Positions 33,131 through 44,712 of a stretch of DNA of 64,000 nt are shown in pieces. The stretch is from Topomyia yanbarensis (Eukaryota > Arthropoda > Insecta > Diptera > Culicidae). The DNA lies in NCBI RefSeq assembly GCF_030247195.1, contig NW_026683360.1:124001-188000 (forward strand), written 5' to 3'. The position numbers and the translations under genes were made by a program. The notes under the pieces were generated by a model, which did no database searches, had not been told where the DNA came from, and saw only the letters and a program-made list of their open reading frames with translations. Every line of letters starts with the position of its first letter. Position 1 is the stretch's first letter.

Positions 33131-33477
33131 CTGAATCTAACTAACCGGTAATTAAAATGAATATGTTCTGTACTATTGTATTTTTTATAGCACGTTAAAG
33201 TATTTTTTCTCTAAAAATGCTTTGGACCTCGCCAAAGATGCTTCTATAAGAACCCAATTGTTATGTTCGATTTAGTCACTAGCTCCAGCAGTTGTTTTAT
33301 TTGCGTCATACAGCGTATCAAAACCGACTTCTAGGTTGGACGCATCATATTTATTTTCAAAAAAACTGCATAAAAGCTACGATTATTGAATTTTCTTGGT
33401 TTTTTCTTGGATTTTATTTTAGATAATTTTATGTAAATTGGAAATTATTCTGATTTTATATTTTTAAACGAGAATTA

Positions 33478-33922
33478 CGAGCTGCATCTACTACCTTCAC
33501 ATTTTCTTACAACAAAAGCTAAAAACTGCTCTATCGCTACCAGCAATAAAATTTTGTCGGTTTGTCTAAAACACCGAAGCAAAATATCGTGCTCCAACCT
33601 ACTGTGTTGAGCGTTAACAAAAATGAGTGACGATTACAAGCAGAAAGTGGCTGCATTGTGGTCAAACTACATTCCTGTTTACTTTTCTGGATGTTCCTTA
33701 AAATACCCTGTTCGAAAAGTGAAAAAATTATTAAAAGTGCAAATGGAGCTAAAGATGGCCAATGTTTGCACCCTGCAGTTTCACCATGTTAGACTTAGCG
33801 TACTATGTTCCAGACTATTAATCAAACAGAAGCGTTTGGTTCGCAAAATGAAATATATCATTGAATGTTGCAACATGAACTCAGTACCTCTGTATTATAT
33901 AGACAATAGCACAACTAACTAA
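33478..33922 (+). pseudogene. LINE ORF1 N-terminal fragment, plus strand
   Basis: A reading frame from the ATG at 33623 gives YPVRKVKKLLKVQMELKMAN and LQFHHVRLSVLCS, clearly related to the ORF1 N-termini at 23050-23981 and 31064-33130, then ends at YYIDNSTTN with a stop at 33922. The 5' leader (33480-33620) contains CTAAAAACTG like the relatives. It is head-to-head with the minus-strand copy. Everything after the N-terminal domain is lost; the sequence then runs into unassigned DNA and the mariner-like element. Confidence 0.7.
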
Positions 33923-34002
33923 TACAGACGACGGTCATATGAGTTTGCTATGGCTCAAAAGGCACTAACTCAGGTAGTACTAGAGCGTCCCTTGAAATAA
34001 TA

Positions 34003-35300
34003 AACGGCGAACACGAAATTATTGCGACACATTCAACAGGGCATAACTTTTTTACCATTGGGTAAAAATCAACCAAATTTTGCACACTTTCTAATTAATG
34101 TGTATTGTTTACATGCTGTCAAACTCGAAGTCGTATTTTTCGATTCAACGAAAATGGAGGTGAACCAAGGCGAGTCGAGAGAACAAATTCTTTCCAAACA
34201 CCTGGAATTTCCTGACCTGTCGCACTGGCAGGTGGGAAAAATGTTGAACATTCACCATTCAACCGTCTCCAGAGTGTTGAAGCGGTTCCAGGAGCGGTTG
34301 ACGTTGGACCACGGCAAAGGAGCTGGAAGAAAACCGGGACCGGAGAACAAAAAGACGGAGGGAAAAGTGAAGCGGATGATTAAAGCAAATCCCAACGTCT
34401 CAAGCCGTGATTTGGCTAAAAAGATCGGCATGTCGCAGAGCTATGTCCAGAATGCAAAGAAGAGAGCTGGACTACATACATACAAGGTACAGAACTTCCC
34501 AAACCGCGATAAGCGGCAACAATCGACGGCTAAAACTCGGGCACGGAAGCTCTACGAGAAGATGCTGACAGAATATGGCTGCTGTGTGATGGACGACGAA
34601 ACGTATATAAAAGCCGATTTTAAGCAAATTCCGGGGTTGGAGTTTTTCACCGGCAAGAGCAAGTTCTATGTGGACGACGAATTTAAGAAGAAGAAAATGT
34701 CGAAGTTCGCCTCCAAATATCTCATTTGGCAGGCCATCTACTCTTGCGGACTGAGGAGTGAGCCTTTCGTGACAAAGGGCACAGTAAATGGCGAGATCTA
34801 CAAATCTGAGTGCCTCGAGAAGCGCCTTTTGTCGTTCTTGCAGCAGCACGACGAAGCTCCACTATTTTGGCCAGATTTGGCATCATGCCACTATTCTAAA
34901 AGTGTCCTGGAGTGGTATGAGGCCAATTCTGTCCATTTTGTTCCAAAGGACATGAATCCGCCAAACTGTCCGGAGCTGCGCCCGGTGGAGCAGTACTGGG
35001 CAATGATGAAGCGGGAACTTCGGAAGAGCAAGAAGACAGTCAAAGGCGAGAAGGACATGTTAAGAAAATGGAGAAAAAAACTGAGAAACTGGTACCGGAT
35101 GCCACTGTAAAGACTTTGATGGAGGGCATCAAGCGAAAATGCGTTCAATTTTACACTCAAGGCTCCATCGATTAACTTTTCTTTTGATTTTTGAAGTAAA
35201 TATATGTATAAAACTACCCTAAAATTTTGGTTTGATTTTAAACATTATAAGAAAATTGGCATGACATTTTCGGTGTCGCAATAATTTCGTGGTCGCCATT
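34003..35300 (+). mobile_element. Mariner-like DD37E (ITm) transposon, complete, 1.3 kb
   Basis: Left 28-base terminal repeat at 34003-34030 (AACGGCGAACACGAAATTAT then TGCGACAC) and right repeat at 35273-35300 match at 26 of 28 positions in inverted orientation. TA duplications lie at 34001-34002 and 35301-35302. One transposase gene fills the middle. The TA target, about 1.3-kb length and DD37E triad place it in the IS630-Tc1-mariner group found in mosquitoes. It is the best preserved DNA transposon in the window. Confidence 0.93.
34154..35110 (+). CDS. DD37E mariner-like transposase, late frameshift
   Basis: Cut-and-paste transposase acting on the 28-base terminal repeats. The start at 34154 (MEVNQGES) is chosen because the upstream extension of the frame to 34022 overlaps the terminal repeat and is not family-like. 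Residues 10-45 and about 80-110 look like two helix-turn-helix units (HWQVGKMLNIHHSTVSRVLK; SSRDLAKKIGMSQSYVQ). Catalytic residues: D147 or D148 in CCVMDDETY, D241 in FWPDLASCHY and E279 in NCPELRPVEQYW, with 37 residues between the last two. The frame is open for 318 codons. In the A run at 35071-35077 one base appears missing: the other frame continues the expected C-terminus (MEGIKRKCVQFY) to a TAA at 35173-35175. About 34 C-terminal residues are therefore replaced, and activity is doubtful but not excluded, since the catalytic triad is complete. Confidence 0.9.
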   Translation: MEVNQGESREQILSKHLEFPDLSHWQVGKMLNIHHSTVSRVLKRFQERLTLDHGKGAGRKPGPENKKTEGKVKRMIKANPNVSSRDLAKKIGMSQSYVQNAKKRAGLHTYKVQNFPNRDKRQQSTAKTRARKLYEKMLTEYGCCVMDDETYIKADFKQIPGLEFFTGKSKFYVDDEFKKKKMSKFASKYLIWQAIYSCGLRSEPFVTKGTVNGEIYKSECLEKRLLSFLQQHDEAPLFWPDLASCHYSKSVLEWYEANSVHFVPKDMNPPNCPELRPVEQYWAMMKRELRKSKKTVKGEKDMLRKWRKKLRNWYRMPL

Positions 35301-35302
35301 TA

Positions 35303-38300
35303 AACAGATAACGCGTTGGTAATCGAGGATGCTTTACTTTTCTTTGATGTGTGTTGTTTTTTCCTGGCAATTAGTTATCGGTTGTTTATATTGAACTTTT
35401 TGTTATGTTGTGTAGTTCTTAGCAACTAGTAGGGTAATTTCGGGAGAAATTCCGCACATTTCTAAAAATCAATCTAGCATCGTAGTAAACCATACAATAT
35501 GTGTTCAAATCATTTTTATTAATTGCGACAGATTTCTAAAATACACTGAAGTGGTTATGGTCTTGTAAAAATTATCAAATTTCCACGAACATTAAAAAAA
35601 GGTTTTACGGAGGTCCGTAAGGCCCAAAAATGTGGTCGAAAGTGAATTAAGTCGGCCCTACCCTTGCCATAAAGCTAGTAATAGGCAAAGGAGCAGGCAT
35701 GTTGGGTTGGAAAAGAAGGTTCGATAAAACAAAGTTATCAAAACATAATTATACAGTATAGATGGATTTGAGTATATTTTGTTTGATAGTTGGTAACTGT
35801 GTTTTTATATTTGCCTCAGTACAAGAATTGCCACAGTGAAGAGATCGTAGATTGCTTGATTGTGTTCATCAGATCATGTAGTCGAACTTCTATTACACTG
35901 TCTTCGATATAAATAGAAATCATATATTTGACGTTTTTCTGTACGTTGTCATGTTTCCAATTTGTTGTAGTAACAAACTAATTCCTCTAATCAAGATTTA
36001 AATAAGTAGGTTTAGAAGGCTCCGTCAGTAATACCTGCCTTGAAGCCCGACGTGGCTCTCGACGGCCCTGAACACATACACAACACAGTGCAAATTCGAT
36101 AAGTTTCCATTAGAATGTTGCCATCTTCAGGAGTTTAACGCACCCATCCTTGTTTTTAATGCAATTTTCATTCTATCTTGGAATTTCGTCTATATTCTTA
36201 CTCAGTTCTTTGGCCAGAGTTAATAACAAATAAAAGAAATATTATAAATCAGCTTTTCAATAAATTCCAGTTCCAATGCTAGTATTAAAATTCGTCAATA
36301 TGAATATCATTGAAAATCTGATAAATATCTATAAATACTTATATATTTTTCGATTGAATCAACGACTTTGAATCGTAGGACATTTTAATGGTTTTCAACA
36401 AATTGTGAGACATATACTCACTTCATGCTGGATCAACAACGTTCCGAATATCAAACAAGTCATATAAGTTATACGCAAGTCTAACATATTGAAATGACCA
36501 ATCCCCATAATATTTACCAACATTTCCAGCTAAGCTGGTCATATGACTTCTGAAGCGATTACAGCCGCTGGATCTAGATTTCGGTGTCCTTTGAAGTGCC
36601 GTGTGCTCATGGGACAAGATTAGTTTATTTTTCGGTTTCGCAAAGCAACGAAAATGTACACATCATAAGAGCAACTTATGGCTGCATCTGTATGCCTTGA
36701 AGGTAGCCGCTAGAGCTACTTTGCTGAAGCTGAAATAACAGAACAGAAACCAAACTTGCTTTTAAGTCATCGCCGGTATCATCATCATCATCATCATCAT
36801 CGTGATCGTCATCACCAACCAACATCCTCGTGCTTAGTAGTAGCAGTCGGCAGCAGGTTGATTCGCTGCGTTGTAATATGCTGTACAGTCCCTGAAGCAC
36901 TTTGAAATTGCTCCCAATGCTGGGCTTGCGCTTGTAAGGATTATACATCTGGCGAACGAGCATCGTCCCAAACCGTGTAGTTGGAGAAGTTTAATGCATC
37001 TTGAAATATTACATGTTCCCTACTAAGGTAGCCGAAATTTGCGCTGGTTCTGGAAGTATGAATGCATAGGTTACCCGTACTCGGCACCAAAGGGAGAAGG
37101 TGGATTGAATATTACATACTAATTTGCAAGACTACAAACTTAGCCGTTTGTACCCCCAAATGTCATGACTTGATACTCAAAGAACGGGGAATTTCACTCC
37201 AATTTAGGGCAAATCAAAATGACAACGGCCAATTTATATAAATAGAAAACCCTTGTCCTGTTATCAAGTACACAGCAAGCTGTCACAAAATGCCACACGA
37301 GAACGTTGAAACTTTTATTCTAAAAGTTTTCGCTTTCCCCGCCCTGGAAATGCAGAAAAAATAAAACATTAAACACTTGCCGAAAAGTTCACTCCTAGCG
37401 AGCTTGCCACAACATTTTCGCGACTCCTATCCGTCACACAGCTGTCGTATCACCCAAATTTATGGTTTTCAACTTTTCCAGCCCATAAATTTCATCTAGA
37501 CGTAGATGATATACAGCGAACCGACCGACGCGACGCGTCGACAGTGCTTGGGAACGGGGAGTAGTCTCGTGGGTGGAGGGAGGGAGAGAAAAAAAAAACA
37601 TGCCCTATCTGCGATGGCAGCCGCAATTCTCGGGTACATTAGGCAGGATTAGATGCTAATATTTGCGTACGTGGGGAAAATGCACGATTCCAAGAGTAAC
37701 TACATTTCGCGCTTCTTCGATGTTAATATTTACTCCCCGGTGATGACGTCCTGTTTACGTTTCGCAGAATATTACGGGGGAAAAGTTCGTTACTTGTTAA
37801 GGGAAGTCATGGTGTGGTATACTGCATTCCGCGTCGAGGCACTATTTCAACAGGTATTTATTGAGGTAGTGTATCGTGACTATAGGGCTCCATGTTTTAA
37901 CCTACCCCAATTGTAATTAATATTCGGATTCAAAAGAGATAGCATGAATATGGGTGCCGAGAAGAATAATAGCTCTTCTAGCTAAGTAAAATTGAGAATC
38001 CAGGATAAGGTATACATCCAATAAACACGAATCGTATCAAGTACACAAACAAGCTGGCATTGTAAGTCTGTTGAATAATATTAGATTACAGTTAGCTGGA
38101 CGAGTAGTGCGAATACCGGAGAAGGACTTTCCAACCACGACCACAAAAAGTCGCTATTCTCTTAGTAAACCTTGTACTCATTGGTTATGTGCAGGCGAGG
38201 AGATGAAGATACAGAATCCTTCACTAGCTAAAATGCCTTCTGTTACATTCAAATCAAGAGCATGCCTTTACCTCAACATTCTCTACCATTTCATCAAACT

Positions 38301-38660
38301 CGTAATATATTTATGTACGTTTCCTGCCTCTAAACGGAAGCAGCAACGGAAGCATTCACAAATAAATCATTCACACGCCAATAGGCCTTGCCTGCTGCTG
38401 CTGCTGCTGCTGCTGCACTGCCCTTATCTGATGTAAGCTGTTCTGCCTGCACCGGTCATCGCGCCAACCGGTCGGGCTATTTCAGTTGTTTACACAGAAT
38501 GGCCGAATCGAACAAACACGAGTGAATTTGCATTGCTACACAGTATTCAGTTCCTATGCCCGTTCGATGTTAAACATTGCTCAGACCGGTTCTGTTCTGG
38601 AATGATATTCCATCATGCCTGAATCAGGTCCAGTTCACCAGATCAGGTGGACCAATGGTG
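35303..38660. other. Unassigned DNA with microsatellites
   Basis: No gene or mobile element recognised over 3.3 kb. Simple repeats: ATC x8 at 36778-36801, a purine-rich run at 37570-37598, and CTG x8 at 38392-38415. A 121-codon open frame (38071-38436) ends in poly-Leu encoded by the CTG repeat and has no domain. This may be non-coding host DNA. Confidence 0.5.
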
Positions 38661-38664
38661 CGAC

Positions 38665-38735
38665 TGGTTAGGGTGCGCCAGTCGTGCCGCATGGTGAAGG
38701 TAACGGGTTCGATTCGATTTTAAAGATTAAGGAGT
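38665..38735 (+). mobile_element. tRNA-like (SINE head) fragment
   Basis: ACTGGTTAGGGTGCG at 38662 could be an A-box, and GGGTTCGATTC at 38706 is a good B-box. The spacing is close to that of a tRNA, but the intervening part does not fold clearly. Probably a SINE head or tRNA pseudogene. No duplication seen. Confidence 0.4.
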
Positions 38736-39640
38736 AAGGATCCAAGTTGACAACTTAAACGTTCAATATCAGAAAGTTTACGCGAACACATTTATAACAA
38801 GCTAAATATTGTTAACATCCTAGCATAACCAACATTTATCATTTTACATCGACGAATTTTGTATATCATTTCCAAACATCTAGAAATAAGCCGAGATCAC
38901 AGCGCGTTTCTGTTGAAAACATGATTTGTGAATTGTAAAATTAATCGTGAAAGCCAAAACGGCGAAGTTTCGGTTATTTTTTTCTTCGGAGGATTTGAAG
39001 GATATAACAAGCTTTGGCTTTTGATACCGTGCTCTACTAAATGTAGGAATTTAAAAAAAAATCAGAAAATGACTCGCTGGCATCCAAACCCCACATTGTA
39101 TCCTATGGAAATTTGAGTTTTCTCGTTCGCTTTCCGAGGTAAAGTAGTCAATCGATTCGCCATCAGTGAATGTTATATTGTACCTGAAATATCGGTGAAC
39201 TCGATATAATATAATTTTTAGTTGGATTGCATAGTACGTTGACGTTTCGGCCCAAACAGTCGTTCCTGAAGGTGAGTGCCGCTCACATACTTGCTATGTA
39301 TGGCTATTTTCTATCCAATATATATTTCTGGCTCGAATGTACACTTAGGTTTCTTTAGGCGGCTTTTTTGCGCGGTATTTTTGTCACGCGGTTTTTTTTC
39401 ACGCGGATTTTTTAATTTACGCGTAAAAAAACCTGAGTGTATGTTATTGAGCGTAATTTTAATAATCATGTCTCTACATGGAAAGTTGACCGAGCAACAA
39501 GGGATCAACCGAAAAATGGTAGGGGAGACCGGGAATAGTTGGCGTTGTTTTCAGCTTTCATTTTTTACAGCTTTGATGTGGGCAGATCTTGCAAAATAGA
39601 ACACGTGGCATAAAAGGACAGACTGTTGGCAACATCTCTA
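38736..39640. other. Unassigned DNA
   Basis: No gene. Short repeated CACGCGG / TTACGCG phrases lie at 39380-39425. At 39519 AGGGGAGACCGGGAATAGTT resembles the ends of the TAGGG-type elements, but only one end is present before the LINE starts. Confidence 0.45.
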
Positions 39641-39896
39641 AATTTTATTTATTTATTTATTTCCATTTTTCATCTGACCCATGTTGGTCTACATGAAATT
39701 TAATGTTGTTGTATGGGAAAAGTCCATTTCAAGGTTCACTTCAGAAGCAGACCTCGAATGCGCGTAAAAACCCATAATCTTTTCGCACGTTTTTCCTACA
39801 ATTACAATGAACTGACATTACAAATTAACAAAATTACATCCAAGGTATACAGCATTTCAATAACATTACAGAAATATTTTCACATAATCTTATAAG

Positions 39897-41390
39897 CTAA
39901 GTCAATCTCCTAAGTCTATTCTTGAAAACATCACTAGAAACATAAAAATCGAAATGGTCATACACACTATTGAAAACATTACACATCGCCCTTATGGGTT
40001 CGTTCTGACCGTACTCGGTGCGCTGAAAGTCTAGTCTTAAAAAGTTACGTGATCTAAGGTTTCTGGGGGGTACGTTAATGTTGATTTGTGAGAGAATATC
40101 TGGGGCATCCATTTGGCCCAACAAATATCGCTCTGGATGTATTTCGCCTTTTTGCCAGAGTTTCCATATCGAGCAGACGACAGCGATCAATATATGGTGG
40201 TAGCTCTGTTGGGTTACGCCACGGCAAAGTTCTAAGAGCAAAGCGGAGGAATCTTGGTTGTACTGCTTCAATTCTGTCAGTCCAAATGCTCGTATAAGGT
40301 CACCAAATGGCTGCGGAAGCTTCCAGAACAGACCGAACAAGTGAAAAATACAATGCCCGCAGACAATATGGATCAGTAAACTCGTTGGCGATTCTTATTA
40401 TGAAGCCAAGATTTTTATTTCCCTGTGCTATAACGTGAGAGTAATGGTTTCTAAATGTCAGTTGCGAGTCCAGGAGTACACCAAGGTCTCTGATAACTGA
40501 GACTCTCTCTAGCAATTGGCCGGCGATGTTGTAGCTCCAGAGAATTGGATTTTTTCTGCGCGTGAAAGATATTATAGAGCATTTGAACACTCTGAGAGCC
40601 AACAAGTTGCGATTACACCAGTTACAGAAAGCATCTAGATGTCGCTGAAGTTCGATGCAGTCCTCTATTGACCGCACAATGAGAAAGAGTTTGAGATCAT
40701 CAGCATATATGAGTTTGCACCCTGGGGGTATAACATAGCAGACGTCGTTGAAGAATAAAGAAAAAAGCAACGGTCCGAGATTGCTCCCTTGAGGTACACC
40801 CGACAAGTTGATGAAGCTATATGACACGTTACTTCCTAATTTCACAGACAGAGAACGATCTACGAGATATGATTTAAGCCATCCTGTAAAATTTGATGGA
40901 GCACCCAGTCACTCGATCTTTGCCAGAAGAAGAGAGTGGTCTACACGATCGAAGGCAGCTTTAAGATCAGTGTATATAGTGTCTACTTGTGATCCATCTT
41001 CGATGTTTTTAATACAGTACGATGTAAATTGGGCTAGATTGGTGGTTGTTGACCTGCCTGTAAAAAACCATGTTGGTCCTTCGATATGTATGCTTTGGTC
41101 TCACGAAAGAGCATATTTCCTACTAGGATCTCAAACAACTTTGATCAAGCGCAGAGCGAGGTTATACCACGATAGTTCGCAACATTTTGCTTATCACCTT
41201 TTTTAAAAACGGGAAACATTACTGATTTTTTCCAACACGCGGGAAACACTGATTGCGACAGTGATTGGTTGAAGATTAGTCGTAAAGGTGTACACAATGC
41301 GCTTGCGCATTTTTTCAGTATAATGCTGGATGTAATCATCATATAGTAGATGTGCCGTGTTGGGTTTAATGGAAGTTGCAATGTCAAGTG
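39897..41390 (-). pseudogene. LINE ORF2: reverse transcriptase and C-terminus
   Basis: Minus-strand frames give the fingers motif FPVFKKGDKQNVANYRGI (near 41210), AFDRVDHSLLLAKI, GVPQGSNLGPLLFSLFFNDV, the catalytic YADDLKLF (near 40705), and IRDLGVLLDSQLTFRNHY. After a shift near 40320 the C-terminus reads RTEYGQNEPIRAMCNVFN, ending at a stop near 39897. This is the full jockey/CR1-type reverse transcriptase order with an intact catalytic YADD. There are about three frame changes. The linker between endonuclease and fingers is almost absent, so several hundred bases are deleted near 41390-41407. Confidence 0.82.
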
Positions 41391-41406
41391 CGGAGTCTAT
41401 GTGCTT

Positions 41407-42545
41407 CTAAATAATTTCTACATCATTAGCGGAATCGGGAGGAATATATACAACACCCACACAGAGATTAGTATAGGGGCCACGGATATTTACCCAGAGT
41501 TGTTCGAGATTGTGAGTGTCATTTTTGTGTTTGGATGAGAGTCGGTTGGAAACTGCAATGAGCACACCACCACCACGTTTCTTCCCTGCACTATTAGGAT
41601 CGCGATCGTTACGATATATGGAGTACCTTGAGCCGAATAATTGGAGCGAGTTGATTTGATCATTCAGCCACGTTTCGGTCAGAACAATAACATCATGATT
41701 AACATCCGAAGCAGCGACGAACAGATCATCAATTTTTGTGCGTAGCCCTCTCACGTTCTGATAGTAGATTTTAAGATGTCCCTGCAAGTTTTCTCCTGAC
41801 GGTTGAACGATGGTAGATCGAGTGATTGTGGAAGCAAATGCCTGTAAATGGGGTGGGCTTTCAACGGGGGCAGCATCTGTATGTCCTACTTCGGAAGGAC
41901 ACATACATTCATTGTATTTACCTGAGGAAATGGATACAGGAATTCCATGTCCTTCGAGTTGGTCTGACTTGTTTAGAGCGTTGTTATCTGACCGGAAAAG
42001 GTTGATGTGGTGTCCTTCAAGTTCTGTGGTAGACGGGTGGGTGTCGGTGACGGAGTTGACCTGATTACGTATGTGGGCAGGCTGCAATGGTGGATCAGAC
42101 TCAGGGTGCGCAGTATCTCGAGTAGCTTTGGGAGGACATATACCCTCTTTAGCTTTACCTGACTGGGAAAGGTCTCCGCCATAACATCCAAGTTCCATGG
42201 CAATCAGGTGGGAGTCGGTGATGGAGTCAAGCTGATTTCGTTCGTTGGCAAGCTGCAATTGTAGACCAAATTCAGGGCGCGCAGTATCTCGAATAGCTTC
42301 GGGAGGACATATACCCTCCTTAGCTTTACCTGACCGGGAAAGGTCGCCGCCATAACATCCAAATTCTATGGCAAACAGGTGGGAGTCGGTGATGGAGTCA
42401 AGCTGATTTCGTTCGTTGGCAAGCTGCAATTGTAGACCAAATTCAGGGCGCGCAGTATCTCGAATTGCTTCGGAAGGACATATACACCCTTAGCTTTACC
42501 TGACCGGGAAAGGTCGCTGCTATAACATCTATGTTCCGTGCCAAT
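41407..42545 (-). pseudogene. LINE ORF2 N-terminus: in-frame repeats and APE endonuclease
   Basis: One open frame (42429-41407 and beyond in another frame to 42545) contains three tandem 57-residue repeats, then the endonuclease start LKIYYQNVRGLRTKIDDLFV. This is followed by DVIVLTETWLNDQ (TETW motif with catalytic Glu) and RGGGVLIAVSNRL, and the stretch ends in VGVVYIPPDS. These are the first motifs of an APE-like endonuclease that nicks target DNA in LINE retrotransposition. The later motifs with the catalytic Asp and His are missing through deletion. Confidence 0.78.
42034..42545 (-). repeat. Tandem 171-bp repeats, in frame with LINE ORF2
   Basis: Three units, each 171 bases (57 codons), with phase marks at 42034, 42205 and 42376. 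Each encodes a GKAKEGICPPEA-RDTA phrase and an ERNQLDSITDSHL phrase. A weaker fourth unit lies at about 41865-41930 and another partial one near 42540. Identity between the two best units is high, suggesting recent expansion. The period is a multiple of three, so the frame is kept. Confidence 0.9.
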
Positions 42546-42623
42546 CATATGGGCGTCGGTGGCAGATTCTTGCTGATTACATCGGTCGAAAAACTGGGCG
42601 GCTTCGCCGTATTGCACTAGTTG

Positions 42624-43495
42624 CTATGTACTGTAGTCAATAATACGGCGTGACTGCCTAAGTCGAGTTTGATACAGGGGGCACTCAGAACTCCAGGAAG
42701 CAAGTTCAGTTGGCGTTTGATCTTCAGGATTTCTTGTCACATTTGCATTGTGACAATTAATGCATTTTTGGATGTCTGAGACACACTCTTTGTGTTCATG
42801 CCCTTCGGCGCAAATCGGACAGCATGGGGACTTCTTGCATGTGACAGATCTATGGCCGTACTCTGAGCAGCGATAACAGCGGAGCACGTTTACACATTCA
42901 GAGATCTTGCAGCGCATCCAACCCAGGTTGACATCGGATTATCTGTGTGTTTTTCGTTTCGCACAATTCGTATCACCGTCAGGTTGGCAGGCTGAGGAAA
43001 ATTATTTTGCTGAATTAGTTTTTCCACGAAGTTTTCCGCAGTGATGTCGTCAGTAAAACCAGCAACTTTTACTCTGGGTTTTAGAGCTTTCTGGACGTCG
43101 GCGTTATACTTCTCAGACAGGTTCGCTTTCACTGTACTGAGCAATTTAAGCGCTGATTCACGGGAGTCACATCTAACAGTTGCTTCTCCATTGGGTCGGT
43201 AATATACCTCTTTGACACGCAATGAAACTGGGTCAAGCTTGCCTTGAATTTCCTGCTTTGTAACAGTCGCAACTTGCTGCTCGATTGGTTTAATGATGAC
43301 TGTTCGCTCTCGCTTCACAATTGCATTGGACTTAGCTGGATGTGTTTCTGCAAAGTTACACAGGGGTGCGCTTTTGGGCGTATTCTCATTGCCAAAGTTA
43401 TCACTGCTAGGTGGAACAGTCAAAAATCGACGTTTGCCCGACCGAAGTTGACCTACTTCCATGGAGTCGCAATTAGAGTTTGACTGTTTGTGCAC
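42624..43495 (-). pseudogene. LINE ORF1 C-terminal half with CCHC knuckles
   Basis: The frame 43495-42890 encodes a basic region (RSGKRRFL), an alpha/beta region (KEVYYRPNGEATVRCDSRES, then VKVAGFTDDITAENFVEKLI) resembling an RRM-like fold, and TVIRIVRNEK. A frameshift near 42905 leads into three knuckles: CYRCSEYGHRSVTC (C-X2-C-X4-H-X4-C), CPICAEGHEHKEC and the beginning of a third CINCHN. Such ORF1 proteins bind the LINE RNA. Only one frameshift separates two well-kept parts. Confidence 0.75.
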
Positions 43496-43499
43496 CGGA

Positions 43500-44712
43500 A
43501 GATCACCTCACTGAAAGCCATTCGATGAAGAAAATAACAAAACAAATTTTTGTTTTCCTAATTAGTTGATTTCAACAGAAAAATGAATAACGTAACTAAA
43601 TTTTCTCTTAATTTTGAGAGATTCTCAAATAATAGTTATTGAAAATTATTATTGATTTTGATTCAAGACGCACATCATACGAAATGACAGCAAGTAGCTA
43701 AGATGCACACCTCACTGAAATACATCAAGGTAGCGACAGCAACTATGTTCATACACGCTGGGCATAACGGTTAAGCACGTAGGTAGTTGTCTCAGCTTGG
43801 AAAGCTTGTTTTATCCTGGACGCAACTACCTGAACCAGTACACAAAAAAAACAGAAATTCAACTGACCTCATTTTGGTTTTACCTAGTTTTTCTTTAAAA
43901 ACATTTCAATAAAGGGATGATTTTTATTGACATTTTTTTCAATACATGTGCACTGAAAATTGAAAGTATTGTTGAAAATTGTCAAAATCATTTTATTTCG
44001 GATTTAGTCGATTATATAGTAACATTTCAATTATTAACCAATGTAATATGCAATATGATAATTATTTTTCATCGTTTGAGATTCCAAACTAGATGTGGAA
44101 TAAGTTTGAAGTTTTTTTTGTAGTGCTGGATAGTGTTTGTGACTAAATAGAAAAAAAATATACCTTTATATTATTTATTAAATTCAAATCAATCAATTTC
44201 CAACAATCCTTAAATACCTTTGGCTATTTCGTCTCATTTAAGATTGCAGTTTATAAAAAGATAACATTATGAGAAACATAACTCTGTATTATATTTACGT
44301 GTGAATTACTGACATACGGAATTTTTCAACAATTTAATTCCATACCTTTCTTCCGTCGGTCGGTGAAACAAAACGTTTGAAATATCCTATGTTGTATTTT
44401 ACGATGAAGCAGTTTAATTCAACAATGAGATTAGTTGAATTCTAGTCGTTTGTGTCTTGGCTGAAAAGGTAGTGTAACGGCATATGCAATTGTGTCTGGA
44501 CTAAAACAAGCGTTAGAAGCTGAGACAAGCGTTTCAAGCTTTAGCTCATGTAGCTTTTCAAGTTTTGTGCTTTAGCTTTTTAAGTTTTGTGCTAGGATGA
44601 AACGTTCGTGTCCAGACTGAAACTGACAGCATCAAACCAACAACGTTGGATTATTGTTTGCAACAAAAATTTAGTTCGCCCAAATATTAACTAGACGAAA
44701 CCAAAAACTCAA
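43500..44712. other. Insertion(s) splitting LINE ORF1
   Basis: About 1.2 kb of AT-rich, non-coding DNA separates the two halves of ORF1. It contains a small palindromic unit (44491-44620). The phrase CACCTCACTGAAA occurs at 43504-43516 and at 43709-43721. Terminal repeats for the whole insert could not be identified, so it may be composite. Confidence 0.5.
44491..44620. repeat. Small palindromic element, 130 bp
   Basis: TGTCTGGACTAAAACAAGCG on the left and CGTTCGTGTCCAGACTGA on the right form inverted ends. Between them are repeated AAGCTTTAGCTC / AGCTTTTTAAGTTTTGTGCT phrases. Probably a MITE nested in the insertion at 43500-44712. Confidence 0.55.

Noticed and set aside
34472..34849. 125-codon minus-strand open frame
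   Set aside because: Shadow of the transposase on the opposite strand; no domain.
38071..38436. 121-codon plus-strand frame ending in poly-Leu
   Set aside because: The Leu run is the CTG repeat; no domain, no codon bias evident.
42034..42545. CRISPR-like array
   Set aside because: 171-bp tandem units without unique spacers, inside a LINE ORF of a eukaryote.
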